The position numbers were made by a program, and so were the translations under genes. The notes under the pieces are model-generated. The model saw only the letters and a program-made list of their open reading frames with translations, made no database searches and was not told the origin of the DNA. Positions 35,901 through 44,574 of a stretch of 64,000 bases of DNA are shown here, one piece after another. Numbering within the stretch: position 1 is the first letter of the stretch; the number at the start of each line of letters is the position of its first letter. This DNA is from Faucicola osloensis_D (lineage in GTDB: Bacteria > Pseudomonadota > Gammaproteobacteria > Pseudomonadales > Moraxellaceae): assembly GCA_020041925.1 (NCBI GenBank), contig CP083409.1. One strand, 5' to 3'.

Positions 35901-36482
35901 CTATTGATACTGTTGGCCTTTATACTCAAGCCAACCGTCTTGATGACGGCTAGCGGGGTCACGGTGTGTCCAATGTACAACGCCACCTTTGTCGTTATAA
36001 ATATATTCACCATAAAAACGAATGGGATTGTTCGCTTGGATGCCCTCGATGCGGGGTGCCAAATCAATATTATGGGCAATTAACACCGTGATGTTTGGGT
36101 AGTTATCAATTTTGACCAAAAATTTTTGATGGCGGCTACCCTCATTATCGTCTTTTAGCACTTTAATCACTGTGCCACATCCTAATACCTGTCGTTTAAC
36201 GCTGGGATTTTTAGCTTGATAAGCTTGATTAATTACGGCATTGTTGCATTGAAGATTTGTTGCCTGACGTTTTTTGTCAGTATAAGCTCCTGAATTTTTA
36301 ACCGTCTGTTGATTGGACTTTAAGCCTGTTAATGGCGAATTTGGGCTTGCTAACTGGCTATTTCCGCTTTGATTTTGGCTTGGCCGTTGGTCGGCATTGC
36401 CTTCATAGGAACACCCAGTGACAAAAATTAGCACCCCCAAAGTTAACGAGATGGCTATAGACTTTGCTAAGTGATAGTTCAA
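35901..36482 (-). CDS. DUF3465 family lipoprotein
   Basis: 193 aa. N-terminal lipobox: LGVLIFVTGCS, with lipidation expected at the Cys near residue 24. A Ser/Asn/Gln-rich linker (about 25-75) leads to the DUF3465 domain: VLGCGTVIKVLKDDNEGSRHQKFLV, LIAHNIDLAPRI, FYGEYIYNDKGGVVHWTHRDP. The family resembles a small OB-type fold of unknown function. Three further Cys are present. No operon partner is evident. Confidence 0.85.
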   Translation of the reverse strand: MNYHLAKSIAISLTLGVLIFVTGCSYEGNADQRPSQNQSGNSQLASPNSPLTGLKSNQQTVKNSGAYTDKKRQATNLQCNNAVINQAYQAKNPSVKRQVLGCGTVIKVLKDDNEGSRHQKFLVKIDNYPNITVLIAHNIDLAPRIEGIQANNPIRFYGEYIYNDKGGVVHWTHRDPASRHQDGWLEYKGQQYQ

Positions 36483-36573
36483 TTTTTATTTAACCTTAAT
36501 GGTTGGATGAGTCGGTAAATCTGTTAACTTACTTTTATTTGACTGAGTTTTCTTTAACCAAGTTTAATTGGAC

Positions 36574-38709
36574 TTAATTTAATTGGGACAAGAGTTGCTC
36601 AAAATCAGGGCGTTTGACCTCACCGTTTTGTCTTGCGACCAGTTGACCGTTTTGGTAATACAACAATACAGGCGGACCGAACACAGATAATTTTTTATAG
36701 ATTGCTTGGCTATCCGGCGTATTGTCAGTCACATCGAGTTTGACAACTTGCCAGCTGGCTAAACTTTGCGGCGGGTTGGCAAAAAGTGTTTTATCCATGA
36801 TACGACATTCAATACACCATTCTGCAGTGACATCGACGACTAGCTTTGGATATTGCGCAAGCAAGGGCTCAAGCTGTGATAGTTTAGTGATTTTAATCGT
36901 ATGGGTGGTCTTCGTTGCCGTTAATGCCGATTGCCCTGAGGTATTCACAAGCTTGTTAAGCGGCTGCCAACTATCTTGACTACCTGAGGCAGTGCCTATC
37001 ACAAGACAGGCTGACCAGATGCATGCTAGCAATGCTAGTGCTTGAGTGAGTAGTTGACCTTTTTTGCCTTGCCAGCGCCACAGCCATAAGCCAATTACAG
37101 CAAACCAAAGCGCCCATAGCATCAGCATCCAGCTTGATAGCCATATACGCTCTATCATCAATAAAGCGACGCCAAATAACAACAAACCAAAGCTAGTTTT
37201 GACCCAGTTCATCCACTCGCCTGCTTTTGGCATAAAATTACCTTGGGTGGCGCCGAGTAAAATGAGCGGCGTAGATAGTCCAAGCCCCAACAAAAACAAT
37301 GCGGCAAAACCCATCACAGGATCACCCAATGCTGCTACGCCTGCCAACGCGCCTGCAAGGGGTGCCGACACACAAGGAGAGACAACCAGTGCAGAAAACA
37401 AGCCCGTCAAATAACTACCACTTAAGCTACCGAGTCGATTTTCCCCAATTTGGCTGATTTTTTGGAACTTGACGCGAATAGCATGCGGCAATTGCCAGCG
37501 AATGACATCCAACATGTACAGTCCAAGCAAGATAAATAACCCTGCAAAAACTAATAAAATGACAGGATTTTGTAGCCAGTTTAATATACCCAAAGATTGC
37601 CCAAATAACGCAACCACTGCACCCAAAATGCCATAACTGGTGGCAACACCCAAACCATAACTACCCGTGAGTAACAATCCTTTTTTGGCGGATGGACGAT
37701 GTTGACGGGCAACGATATTGGCTACAATCGGCAGCATGGGTAACACACAAGGGGTAAAAGCTAACCCTAATCCTGCTAAAAATAATAGCAATAATGCAAC
37801 ACCGCTATGATGGGTCAATCCAAAAATATCTTGATTGCTAGCGCTAGCCGTCAAACTCGTTGCCACCGCCGCCGATGAAGCCGCGGGTTTAGTCATGATA
37901 GTTGTTTGGACAGGTTGAGAGGATGCCATAGATACGACAGGGGCGGATGCGATTAACGGTGCTGTGGTTGATGCGACTTGCTGCCCCGCTGCGGCAGTAC
38001 TGCCACCGGAAATCGTTTGTTTGGCAGACGGTGGGCTAGTTGCCTCATTGACGGTTTTAGCAGGGGGCAAGCTAGCAGATTGCTGAGTCGTTATCGAGGC
38101 GGCGTCATTGGTCGTCGCCACAGTATCGGTGACTTTGGCTTGCGCCGCTTTTGACGTCATTGCGTCTGATTTTTTTGCGCCATTTTTGGTGGAAGCTGGC
38201 AATTGGGTGATGACAAATTTGGTCTTTTCAGGGGGATAGCAAAGTCCTACTTTGGCACAGCCCTGCCATTTGACCGTAGCAGGTTGCGAGGTGATTGCTT
38301 TATCCGCGCTCAACGTAGTTGTGGCAGTAAAGGGTTGTTCAAACACAGGCACCCGACCAAAATCCGGGTCATCCACATAGGTCGGTGCTGCACTAAATTG
38401 TAGTGGCGTCGCGGTTACCCCGTCAGGCAATTGTAAGGTTAATTTATCCCGATACGCATAATAGCCTGCTTTAACGTCCACATGAATGGTCACTACTTGC
38501 CCTTTTTGTTCAGTATAGACTTTAAAAGCCTCATGCACCGGTAGCGGCTTGTCTTTGGCGGTCAAGCTGGGATTGTCATTACCGCCAAAAACCTCGCTTA
38601 AACTAATCGCTTGGGCGCTTGGCATAGTGAGGCTAGTGACAGCCAGTAGCATGCCAAGTAGAGAGACATGACGACTAACGGTTCGAAAACAAAACAATGG
38701 CGTAGGCAT
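36574..38709 (-). CDS. dsbD: thiol:disulfide interchange protein DsbD
   Basis: 711 aa from the ATG at 38709; a TTG at 38733 would add 8 residues. Signal peptide ending PSAQA, the N-terminal DsbD-alpha domain with the GCAKVGLCYPP Cys pair, a long Ala/Ser/Thr-rich linker (about 170-290), eight membrane helices (about 300-580) with the conserved CVLP and CVSAP Cys residues, and a C-terminal thioredoxin domain with the CIEC active site (about 632-635). It carries electrons from cytoplasmic thioredoxin to periplasmic DsbC/DsbG and CcmG. The linker is unusually long. The 5' leader consists largely of 15-bp tandem repeats. Confidence 0.93.
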   Translation of the reverse strand: MPTPLFCFRTVSRHVSLLGMLLAVTSLTMPSAQAISLSEVFGGNDNPSLTAKDKPLPVHEAFKVYTEQKGQVVTIHVDVKAGYYAYRDKLTLQLPDGVTATPLQFSAAPTYVDDPDFGRVPVFEQPFTATTTLSADKAITSQPATVKWQGCAKVGLCYPPEKTKFVITQLPASTKNGAKKSDAMTSKAAQAKVTDTVATTNDAASITTQQSASLPPAKTVNEATSPPSAKQTISGGSTAAAGQQVASTTAPLIASAPVVSMASSQPVQTTIMTKPAASSAAVATSLTASASNQDIFGLTHHSGVALLLLFLAGLGLAFTPCVLPMLPIVANIVARQHRPSAKKGLLLTGSYGLGVATSYGILGAVVALFGQSLGILNWLQNPVILLVFAGLFILLGLYMLDVIRWQLPHAIRVKFQKISQIGENRLGSLSGSYLTGLFSALVVSPCVSAPLAGALAGVAALGDPVMGFAALFLLGLGLSTPLILLGATQGNFMPKAGEWMNWVKTSFGLLLFGVALLMIERIWLSSWMLMLWALWFAVIGLWLWRWQGKKGQLLTQALALLACIWSACLVIGTASGSQDSWQPLNKLVNTSGQSALTATKTTHTIKITKLSQLEPLLAQYPKLVVDVTAEWCIECRIMDKTLFANPPQSLASWQVVKLDVTDNTPDSQAIYKKLSVFGPPVLLYYQNGQLVARQNGEVKRPDFEQLLSQLN

Positions 38710-38744
38710 AGGGGATATATTTTTCAAAGACAACTTCTCATATA

Positions 38745-38843
38745 TTTTAAATTTATACGTTTTAAATTTATACGTTTTAAATTTATACGTTTTAAATTTA
38801 TACGTTTCAGATTTATACGTTTCAGATTTATACGTTTTAAATC
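38745..38843 (-). repeat. 15-bp tandem repeat, six full copies plus a partial, in the dsbD leader
   Basis: Copies at 38745-38759, 38760-38774, 38775-38789 and 38790-38804 are identical (TTTTAAATTTATACG on the plus strand). Copies at 38805-38819 and 38820-38834 share a TTTCAG variant, and a partial copy follows. On the minus strand each unit reads CGTATAAAT, close to a -10 hexamer. A better -10 (TATAAT, complement of 38849-38854) lies just upstream, so the repeats probably form the mRNA leader. Confidence 0.95.
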
Positions 38844-38896
38844 GCGTAATTATACTATGACGGCTAATTTTAGCTAATCCCTGTCCAAAAACCTAG

Positions 38897-38927
38897 CAAA
38901 AAAAATCAGAGTGCGTGACTCTGATTT
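38897..38927 (-). terminator. terminator of gspG
   Basis: A 10-bp perfect stem (38903-38912 with 38918-38927), loop of five bases, followed on the minus strand by a run of T. It is placed 25 bp after the gspG stop. Confidence 0.9.
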
Positions 38928-38952
38928 CGTTAACCCAGTGAAAACACCAAAC

Positions 38953-39390
38953 TTATAACTTAGCAAAAATGTCTGCGTCTTGACCTTCGCCGCCTTCTTT
39001 GCCATCAGCCCCCAATGAGAACAAATCATAGGTTCTGCCTTCTGTACCTGGGATGACGTATTGTAGGTCATTATCCCAGCCATCTTTAGGAAAACCGCCT
39101 TTAATATACCCGCCTTCTGGCCAGTTTTTGGCGCCTTGTGGTGGCTTATTTAAGGCTTCTAACCCTTCTTGGGTGGTGGGATAGCGACCATTGTCCACCT
39201 TAAACATATCAATGGCATTTGAGGTGGTAGATAAAGCCGTTTCGGTAGTTTTGACGCGGGCTTTGTCACTTTGACCCACCACTTTGGGTACCACAAGACC
39301 TGCCAAAATTGCCAAAATGACAATCACCACCATGACTTCAATTAAGGTAAAACCCGCTTGACGATTTTTTGATACATGAGCACAACACAT
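38953..39390 (-). CDS. gspG: type II secretion major pseudopilin GspG
   Basis: 145 aa from the ATG at 39390 (GGAAA upstream); an ATG at 39402 is also in frame. Leader ends KNRQAG, then FTLIEVMVVIVILAILAGLVVPKVVGQSDKARVKTTETAL. The C-terminal part (DNGRYPTTQEGLEALNKPP, YIKGGFPKDGWDNDLQYVIPGTEGRTYDLFSLGADGKEGGEGQDADI) is diagnostic of GspG, with Asp residues that bind the stabilising calcium. It forms the shaft of the T2SS pseudopilus. Only gspF is nearby; the other gsp genes must be elsewhere, as in Acinetobacter. Confidence 0.95.
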   Translation of the reverse strand: MCCAHVSKNRQAGFTLIEVMVVIVILAILAGLVVPKVVGQSDKARVKTTETALSTTSNAIDMFKVDNGRYPTTQEGLEALNKPPQGAKNWPEGGYIKGGFPKDGWDNDLQYVIPGTEGRTYDLFSLGADGKEGGEGQDADIFAKL

Positions 39391-39494
39391 ACGAATTTCC
39401 ATTTTTTAAATTTTTAGCACGTTTGATAAGGTGTTAGGATTTTACACGGCTTTTTTGACAATTTGCATACCGATTTGGTTAATTTTGTCGGCTG

Positions 39495-39532
39495 ATTTAG
39501 CCATTAATTATTTAGCCATTAATTATTTGGCT
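39495..39532. repeat. 15-bp tandem repeat between gspF and gspG
   Basis: ATTTAGCCATTAATT occurs perfectly twice (39495-39509 and 39510-39524), followed by a partial third copy. It lies in the 152-bp gap between the two T2SS genes, immediately after the gspF stop in the direction of transcription. Confidence 0.85.
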
Positions 39533-39542
39533 GTATGAGTGT

Positions 39543-40748
39543 TTAGCCTGCCAAGTCATTCATATTGATAATCGGTAGCATCACTGCCATTACAATAGTC
39601 ATGACAATCACCCCCATCAGCACCAACATTAGCGGCTCAAGTAGTGACAATAGCGTGCTAATCATATTGGTGGCTTCATTTTGCTGCATCGCTGCTGCAC
39701 GCGTCAGCACGTCATCAAGCTCGCCTGAATTCTCACCGCTTTTAATCATTTGTACCATCATCGGCGGAAAATAATTACTGCGCTCAAGCTGGCTTGATAG
39801 GCTCGCGCCTTCGGTGACTTTTTCTGTGGCGTTCACGATGGTATGTTTGATATGGGTATTGGTGGTGACTGCCGCGCCGATGGCTAGTGCTTCCACCAAT
39901 GGCACCCCTGAACGTACCAAAATCGCTAACGTACTGGCAAAACGTGATGCGTTCAGGTTTCGCGATAATTTACCAAACACCGGCAAGCGCAAGATAAATT
40001 GGTCAAAAGTGGCTTTGCCTGCCGCCGTTTTAATAAACTTCACAAATAAAAACACCGCACCGATTAGCCCACCTAATATCAGCCACCACCATTGGGTTAA
40101 GAGATTAGACAATGCCAACACCACTTGGGTGATCCATGGCAGCGCTTGCTCGGATTGTTCAAACACTTTGACAATTTTTGGCACGACAAAGCTCATCAAG
40201 CCCACCACCACTGCTACCGCCATCACCAGCAAAATTATCGGATACACCATCGCGCCTTGTACCTTTTTTTGCATGGCAAAGCGATTTTCGGTGTAATCGG
40301 CTAACTGGTTTAAAATCAAATCCAAATGCCCTGAGCGCTCACCTGCGGCAATGGTGGCGATATAAATTGCTGGAAAATTACCGGAGTCTTGTAGCGCGCT
40401 CGCTAGGCTATAGCCTTCCAATACTTTGGCACGCACGCCATGCATCAACGCTTTGACATGCGGTTTTTCGCTTTGTTTGGCAATCGCTTGCAACGCTTGT
40501 TCAATCGGTATGGAAGCTGCCAACAACACCGACAATTGGCGGGTGATTAATGCCAAATCATACGCGCCCACCCCTTTTTGCCACAATCGGTTGCGACTGA
40601 CATCGGTTTTTTTTACAGGTGAGACTTCGACAGGCAGTAAATTTTTATCGCGCAGTTGTTGGCGGATGAGTCTAGCAGAATCGGCTTCCAGAATACCTTG
40701 GTGTGACTTGCCTTGGGTATCCATGGCTTTGTACTGAAATGCGGGCAT
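39543..40748 (-). CDS. gspF: type II secretion inner-membrane platform protein GspF
   Basis: 401 aa from the ATG at 40748 (GGGAA upstream). The N-terminal domain opens with PAFQYKAMDTQGKSHQGILEADSARLIRQQLRDKNLLPVEV, followed by two T2SSF domains (about 70-195 and 270-395) and three membrane segments. GERSGHLDLIL and SGENSGELDDVL are the paired family motifs. GspF organises the secretion ATPase and pseudopilus assembly. It could in principle be PilC, but the N-terminal signature and adjacency to gspG favour GspF. Confidence 0.93.
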   Translation of the reverse strand: MPAFQYKAMDTQGKSHQGILEADSARLIRQQLRDKNLLPVEVSPVKKTDVSRNRLWQKGVGAYDLALITRQLSVLLAASIPIEQALQAIAKQSEKPHVKALMHGVRAKVLEGYSLASALQDSGNFPAIYIATIAAGERSGHLDLILNQLADYTENRFAMQKKVQGAMVYPIILLVMAVAVVVGLMSFVVPKIVKVFEQSEQALPWITQVVLALSNLLTQWWWLILGGLIGAVFLFVKFIKTAAGKATFDQFILRLPVFGKLSRNLNASRFASTLAILVRSGVPLVEALAIGAAVTTNTHIKHTIVNATEKVTEGASLSSQLERSNYFPPMMVQMIKSGENSGELDDVLTRAAAMQQNEATNMISTLLSLLEPLMLVLMGVIVMTIVMAVMLPIINMNDLAG

Positions 40749-40775
40749 GTGAATTCCCAACGGGTAAGATTAGCG

Positions 40776-41672
40776 TTATTTTAAAGGCTTAATAGGCTGA
40801 AATAAAGACTCGTTTTCATTGGAATCATATTGTACCAATACCGATAGCTCATCGCGCAAGTCTTGTTTGTTAAAGCTATTGACCTCAGTAATCAGCATTT
40901 TCTCGATTCGTTTGTCAACAGCGTATTCACTGATTTGCGCACAATAGATGGCTAATTGATAAACTTGCGCTTTGAGCGACTCATCGAGTGATTGCAATAG
41001 TCTCACTAATTCTGCCACATTGATGACTTGGTAAGGGTAATTAGGAATCGCCGCCTCTTTTAATGGGGTGACTGAATAGTTGACACCGAGATGGGCAAAA
41101 TAATAACAACTAAATAGATAACCTAGAATATGCCCGACAAAATAACCCCGGTCGTTGTGATAGCATGCCACCCCCAAAAACTGAATCACGATCGCCGCCA
41201 AACTATGCTCAAGACCGCGAAATTCAGCTGACGATGGCATCAAGCCTAAGGTTGGCAGGTTCATTAAATTTTTGTTTTGGCTGACAAGCTGCCAACCAGT
41301 CGGTCGCTGCGGCGGTAAATGATGGCTAATGGACATCACCAAATCATCGACAATATGTAAATTATTGAACAAATGCTGCAGTTGCATCAGCCCAACATTA
41401 TCGCGCATGTTTAAATATTTGGCGACTTGCAGTTTTTTAGTTTCAATAAATTGGGATTTTTTACTGGAGATATAAAATAAAAGTTGGTGGGGTTGGGAGT
41501 GCTCAAAATACTGGGTCACCGCATTTTCTTGCGCATGAAACACGGCCGTGTATTGACTGGTAACATCCATTGGGTTAACACCACGATGGTCCATCGCAGG
41601 GTGTTCTGGATTGGGCTTGATTTGCAAGCCATGTGCTTCGACAGGTTGACCTTTGGTAGTTGAAGTTTCCAT
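40776..41672 (-). CDS. hypothetical protein, unrecognised family
   Basis: 298 aa from the ATG at 41672; an upstream TTG at 41705 would add 11 residues, and neither has a good ribosome-binding site. The protein is soluble and largely helical, with an N-terminal polar tail, SISHHLPPQRPTGWQLVSQNK in the middle and a hydrophobic, Tyr/His-rich region (AAIVIQFLGVACYHNDRGYFVGHILGYLFSCYYFAHLGV, about 180-220). A cluster of His and Asp residues in that region recalls HDOD or phosphohydrolase-like helical domains, but no canonical motif is complete. It sits between gspF and an AraC-type regulator on the same strand. Function unknown. Confidence 0.65.
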   Translation of the reverse strand: METSTTKGQPVEAHGLQIKPNPEHPAMDHRGVNPMDVTSQYTAVFHAQENAVTQYFEHSQPHQLLFYISSKKSQFIETKKLQVAKYLNMRDNVGLMQLQHLFNNLHIVDDLVMSISHHLPPQRPTGWQLVSQNKNLMNLPTLGLMPSSAEFRGLEHSLAAIVIQFLGVACYHNDRGYFVGHILGYLFSCYYFAHLGVNYSVTPLKEAAIPNYPYQVINVAELVRLLQSLDESLKAQVYQLAIYCAQISEYAVDKRIEKMLITEVNSFNKQDLRDELSVLVQYDSNENESLFQPIKPLK

Positions 41673-41889
41673 GTTGGCAATCGCAGCTGATAAAATATGG
41701 GACAATGCTTGTCACTATATCATACCCCTGTCGACATAACCTAACAGATATTGCTATGAAAATAGACTGGTCATTCTTGGTTGCGATAAACTGGCTATAA
41801 GATATAAAGCTTGCTATAAAAGTGGCGATAACCACAAAACCGCAGCAAACCTGCTTTTTTGTGGTTACTCAGGGTTCTCAACTACTGAC

Positions 41890-42873
41890 TCATTCCTCGC
41901 TCAAGCTGTCAGCAAAATGCACACTATCGGTTCGAAACGACTGGCGATATTTTCGTGGTGACATTTTATAGACGCGTTTGAATGCTTGGCTAAAGGTACT
42001 ATCGGAGGCATAACCCACTAACTCGCTGATACGGCTGATGCTATTTTCTTGTAGCCGTAAATACCGCGCTGCAAGACGAAGTCGATAGTCGGTTAAATAA
42101 GTTAACGGCGGCACCCCCACCACCTCACGAAAATGCTCGGCAAAACTACTGCGTGACATCCCGGCGACTTCAGCTAACTTATGAATGGTCCAATTGGTCT
42201 CGGGTCGATCATGCATGACTGCCAACGCCTTGGCAAGGTAAGGGTCTTTCACAGCTTTTAGCCAATTATCTGTCGCTTCAGGCAAGTCCTCAATATAATT
42301 GCGTACACACTCAATCATCAAAATACTGGCGATACGATTGATAATGGTCATTTTGCCAAGTCGGTTCTGCTCAGACTCTAATGCCAAAAATTTGACCCCC
42401 AAATCAAGCATAATCATTTTTTGCTCATCGTTTGATTCGCTTTCTGGCAAAATTTTTGGTAAAGCGCTTAGTAACGGACGCGTAATCTCTCTATCGTAAT
42501 GGCACACAATTGCGACCATTTCGGTTATTTGCGCTGGCTCATCACCTTTGCTATGAATAGCGGGTTTACCCAAGTTGATAGTTTCAACAGTCTGGTTGCT
42601 TAATAAGGGAGCAATGTCAATTGATGGGATATCCGATTGCCCCACACCACAAATAAGGTGTTTCTTGCCGCCTGGCACCATGACCACATCGCGCGCGTGT
42701 GCGTTGCGATATACATCATCGACCTTAATACTAATCCCACCTGTGGTAATCAAATAAAACACGATACAATCTTTTTTATCTAACTCAAATGACCACTCCC
42801 CAGTGGCGTGTATATAGTGATACTGAGTTTGATACAAATGTATATCTTCAAGCAACATACTGAGTGCATCCAT
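41890..42873 (-). CDS. AraC-family transcriptional regulator with cupin sensor domain
   Basis: 327 aa. N-terminal cupin_6-type ligand domain (about residues 1-195: HATGEWSFELDKKDCIVFYLITTGGISIKV, ARDVVMVPGGKKHLICG) and C-terminal double helix-turn-helix (about 215-310: WTIHKLAEVAGMSRSSFAEHFREVVGVPPLTYLTDYRLRLAARYL and ISRISELVGYASDSTFSQAFKRVYKMSPRKYRQ). Members often control neighbouring efflux or catabolic genes, but no obvious target gene lies beside it. The effector is unknown. Confidence 0.88.
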   Translation of the reverse strand: MDALSMLLEDIHLYQTQYHYIHATGEWSFELDKKDCIVFYLITTGGISIKVDDVYRNAHARDVVMVPGGKKHLICGVGQSDIPSIDIAPLLSNQTVETINLGKPAIHSKGDEPAQITEMVAIVCHYDREITRPLLSALPKILPESESNDEQKMIMLDLGVKFLALESEQNRLGKMTIINRIASILMIECVRNYIEDLPEATDNWLKAVKDPYLAKALAVMHDRPETNWTIHKLAEVAGMSRSSFAEHFREVVGVPPLTYLTDYRLRLAARYLRLQENSISRISELVGYASDSTFSQAFKRVYKMSPRKYRQSFRTDSVHFADSLSEE

Positions 42874-42966
42874 TAATTTTTCCTAAGTTATTAACACAGC
42901 AATTTAAAAAAATGCAACATAAACTACAAACGAGCTAACTTACAAGCCAAACTTTGGTAATTGGAC

Positions 42967-42994
42967 TTGAGATAAAAATTTAAAGACGTATACA
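42967..42994 (+). promoter_or_regulatory. promoter of the candidate 6S RNA
   Basis: -35 TTGAGA (42967-42972), 16-base spacer and -10 TATACA (42989-42994). The predicted start is at about 43001, exactly where the terminal stem of the RNA candidate begins. Confidence 0.6.
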
Positions 42995-43000
42995 TAAACC

Positions 43001-43195
43001 GTCATCCTCATTATCAGCAATCATATCATCTTTTACAGGCGCTGCTGATTAAGTTTGAGTCTGTAGGGCTACTAAAATCTAGTGTCACCGCCCAAAAAAA
43101 TGCTTTATTTTTCAACGATTTCAAAGGTAATGGCATAACAGGTAATAATAGTTAGTGAACACTTGTTATGGGTTATACGATAACGGTAGGATGTT
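43001..43195 (+). ncRNA. ssrS: candidate 6S RNA
   Basis: About 195 nt with its own promoter and directly upstream of the 5-formyltetrahydrofolate cyclo-ligase gene, the conserved location of ssrS in many gammaproteobacteria. The ends pair into a long interrupted rod: 43003-43008 with 43188-43193, 43011-43015 with 43179-43183, 43019-43025 with 43167-43174 (one bulge) and 43035-43039 with 43162-43166. The middle would form the large bulge and apical arm typical of 6S RNA, which binds sigma-70 RNA polymerase. The conserved central-bubble bases were not verified; a covariance-model search is needed. Confidence 0.6.
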
Positions 43196-43250
43196 TGGGT
43201 GTCTAAGCAAATAAATAAGTGAATAAATAGCTAAGCAACTAAACCTAATC

Positions 43251-43277
43251 AGCCAAATCAGCTATTTGGCTTTTTTT
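43251..43277 (+). terminator. terminator downstream of the candidate 6S RNA
   Basis: AGCCAAAT (43251-43258) pairs perfectly with ATTTGGCT (43264-43271), with a five-base loop and then T6. No protein gene precedes it on the plus strand, which implies a non-coding transcript from the 42967-42994 promoter. The 43200-43250 stretch before it consists of degenerate short repeats (TAAGCAAATAAA-like). Confidence 0.85.
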
Positions 43278-43355
43278 CGATTTTGATTTATTATCATGCT
43301 TTATTATCAATGGCTTAACTATAATCTATAACCATTCCATCATCGCTATGAATCT

Positions 43356-43961
43356 ATGAATGCTCATCACTTGCGTAAACAGTTACGTCAACAACGTCTA
43401 CGCTTATCCAAGCGCCACCGTAATCGTGCCGCTTATCAAGCACGACGAAGTTTGAATCGACTACAGCATCCTGCTTTAACTGGCAAAAACGTCAAGATCG
43501 GGATTTTTGCAGATGCCTTTGGGGAGATGCCTACCCAACCGCTGATGGATTGGGCGAGACAGCGCGGTTATAGTATTTATTTACCTGTCGTTACCGGCAA
43601 ATATCAGCCGCTTGTATTTATCCAATTTAACCAAAAAACTTGGCGACAATCTCGCCTACCCAAACACCCGCTAGGTATGCGCCAACCTGAGAAAGGAAAA
43701 ATGCTTAACGTAGCGGCGCTTGATGTATTGTTTATGCCGCTAGTGGCAGCGGATAAAATTGGCAATCGTATGGGTATGGGTGGCGGTTACTATGACCGCA
43801 CCTTAGCCAAGGCTAAAAACAAACCGCTTAAAATTGGCTGGGCTTATGATTTTCAATTGGTTGAAAAATTAAATGCTAATCCTTGGGATATCACGCTTGA
43901 TGCCCTCATCACGCCGAGTAAACTATGGATATTCCGACGCTATTTGGTGTCTAAAGAATGA
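43356..43961 (+). CDS. fau: 5-formyltetrahydrofolate cyclo-ligase
   Basis: 201 aa, also called YgfA/MTHFS. A basic N-terminal helix (LRKQLRQQRLRLSKRHRNR) leads to the ATP-dependent ligase domain. The signature KIGNRMGMGGGYYDRTLA (about residues 138-156) and the closing W-D-LDALITP are present. It converts 5-formyl-THF to 5,10-methenyl-THF and in other bacteria is linked to persistence. No clear Shine-Dalgarno precedes the ATG. Its upstream neighbour is the candidate 6S RNA, as in E. coli. Confidence 0.9.
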   Translation: MNAHHLRKQLRQQRLRLSKRHRNRAAYQARRSLNRLQHPALTGKNVKIGIFADAFGEMPTQPLMDWARQRGYSIYLPVVTGKYQPLVFIQFNQKTWRQSRLPKHPLGMRQPEKGKMLNVAALDVLFMPLVAADKIGNRMGMGGGYYDRTLAKAKNKPLKIGWAYDFQLVEKLNANPWDITLDALITPSKLWIFRRYLVSKE

Positions 43962-43976
43962 ATGGATAATAATTAG

Positions 43977-44177
43977 ATGAACGATAAAAAAAACAATGAC
44001 AGCATTCCAACTACCGCTTCAGATTCACCAACTAATAATGCCAAATTAACTGAAAATCTTAATGAATTAAGCGATGCAGAAATTGCCAGTGTCATGAATC
44101 CCGCTAGATTAACGCAACTTTTAACCCAAGCGGATGCCTTTACCCGAGTGAATTCTGAAGACTTGGATGACTTCTAG
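43977..44177 (+). CDS. small acidic hypothetical protein
   Basis: 66 aa, soluble. An Asn/Ser/Thr-rich N-terminal half is followed by an acidic helical half (LTENLNELSDAEIASVMNPARLTQLLTQADAFTRV) and a DLDDF tail. It starts 15 bp after the fau stop and is followed 30 bp later by a small membrane protein gene on the same strand, so the three probably form an operon. No family recognised; coding is supported by spacing and composition only. Confidence 0.55.
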   Translation: MNDKKNNDSIPTTASDSPTNNAKLTENLNELSDAEIASVMNPARLTQLLTQADAFTRVNSEDLDDF

Positions 44178-44207
44178 GCAGTAATGAATCAATATTAGAG
44201 TGACTTT

Positions 44208-44510
44208 ATGATTAGTATATTATTGGGATTGTTGGCTTGGTTGTTGCCGCTACTGGGATTAACACAACCTGTTTTGCTGAAGTGTTGGCTAGGTGAGGCT
44301 TGGTTTATTTTGATAATCTTTGTCAGTATGACAGCTTGCAATTTGGCGATTTGGTTTGAGCTTTATGCCCAATACAAGCGTTTAATAATTGAAGATTATA
44401 GCGCCATGCTAGATATTTTTCCTTCAAGCGTCAAATTTGGGCTTTTTTTAATTATCTTGACTCTTATTTTAAATGTCTTTTTGCTATGCCGAGCTAGAAA
44501 ATTGCCTTAG
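44208..44510 (+). CDS. small hypothetical membrane protein
   Basis: 100 aa with three hydrophobic segments (about residues 2-22, 28-52 and 74-95) and a central charged loop (QYKRLIIEDYSAMLDIF). A GAGTGA sequence precedes the ATG. It is the last gene before lon in a run of same-strand genes. No family recognised; inner-membrane location inferred. Confidence 0.55.
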   Translation: MISILLGLLAWLLPLLGLTQPVLLKCWLGEAWFILIIFVSMTACNLAIWFELYAQYKRLIIEDYSAMLDIFPSSVKFGLFLIILTLILNVFLLCRARKLP

Positions 44511-44574
44511 CCACCACAATTTTTAGCCTTTTAAATCCCTTCATATATTCTTTTTTTCCCTTTGAATCGCTAGC

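Noticed and set aside
38745..38843. Possible CRISPR array
   Set aside because: Units are 15 bp and directly abutting, with no spacers; there are no cas genes in the window.
38668..38877. Plus-strand frame repeating the pentapeptide KFIRF
   Set aside because: It is only the translation of the 15-bp tandem array in the dsbD leader; it lacks a ribosome-binding site and starts inside dsbD.
39543..40748. Assignment as the type IV pilus platform protein PilC
   Set aside because: The N-terminal signature and the adjacent gspG pseudopilin point to GspF of type II secretion.
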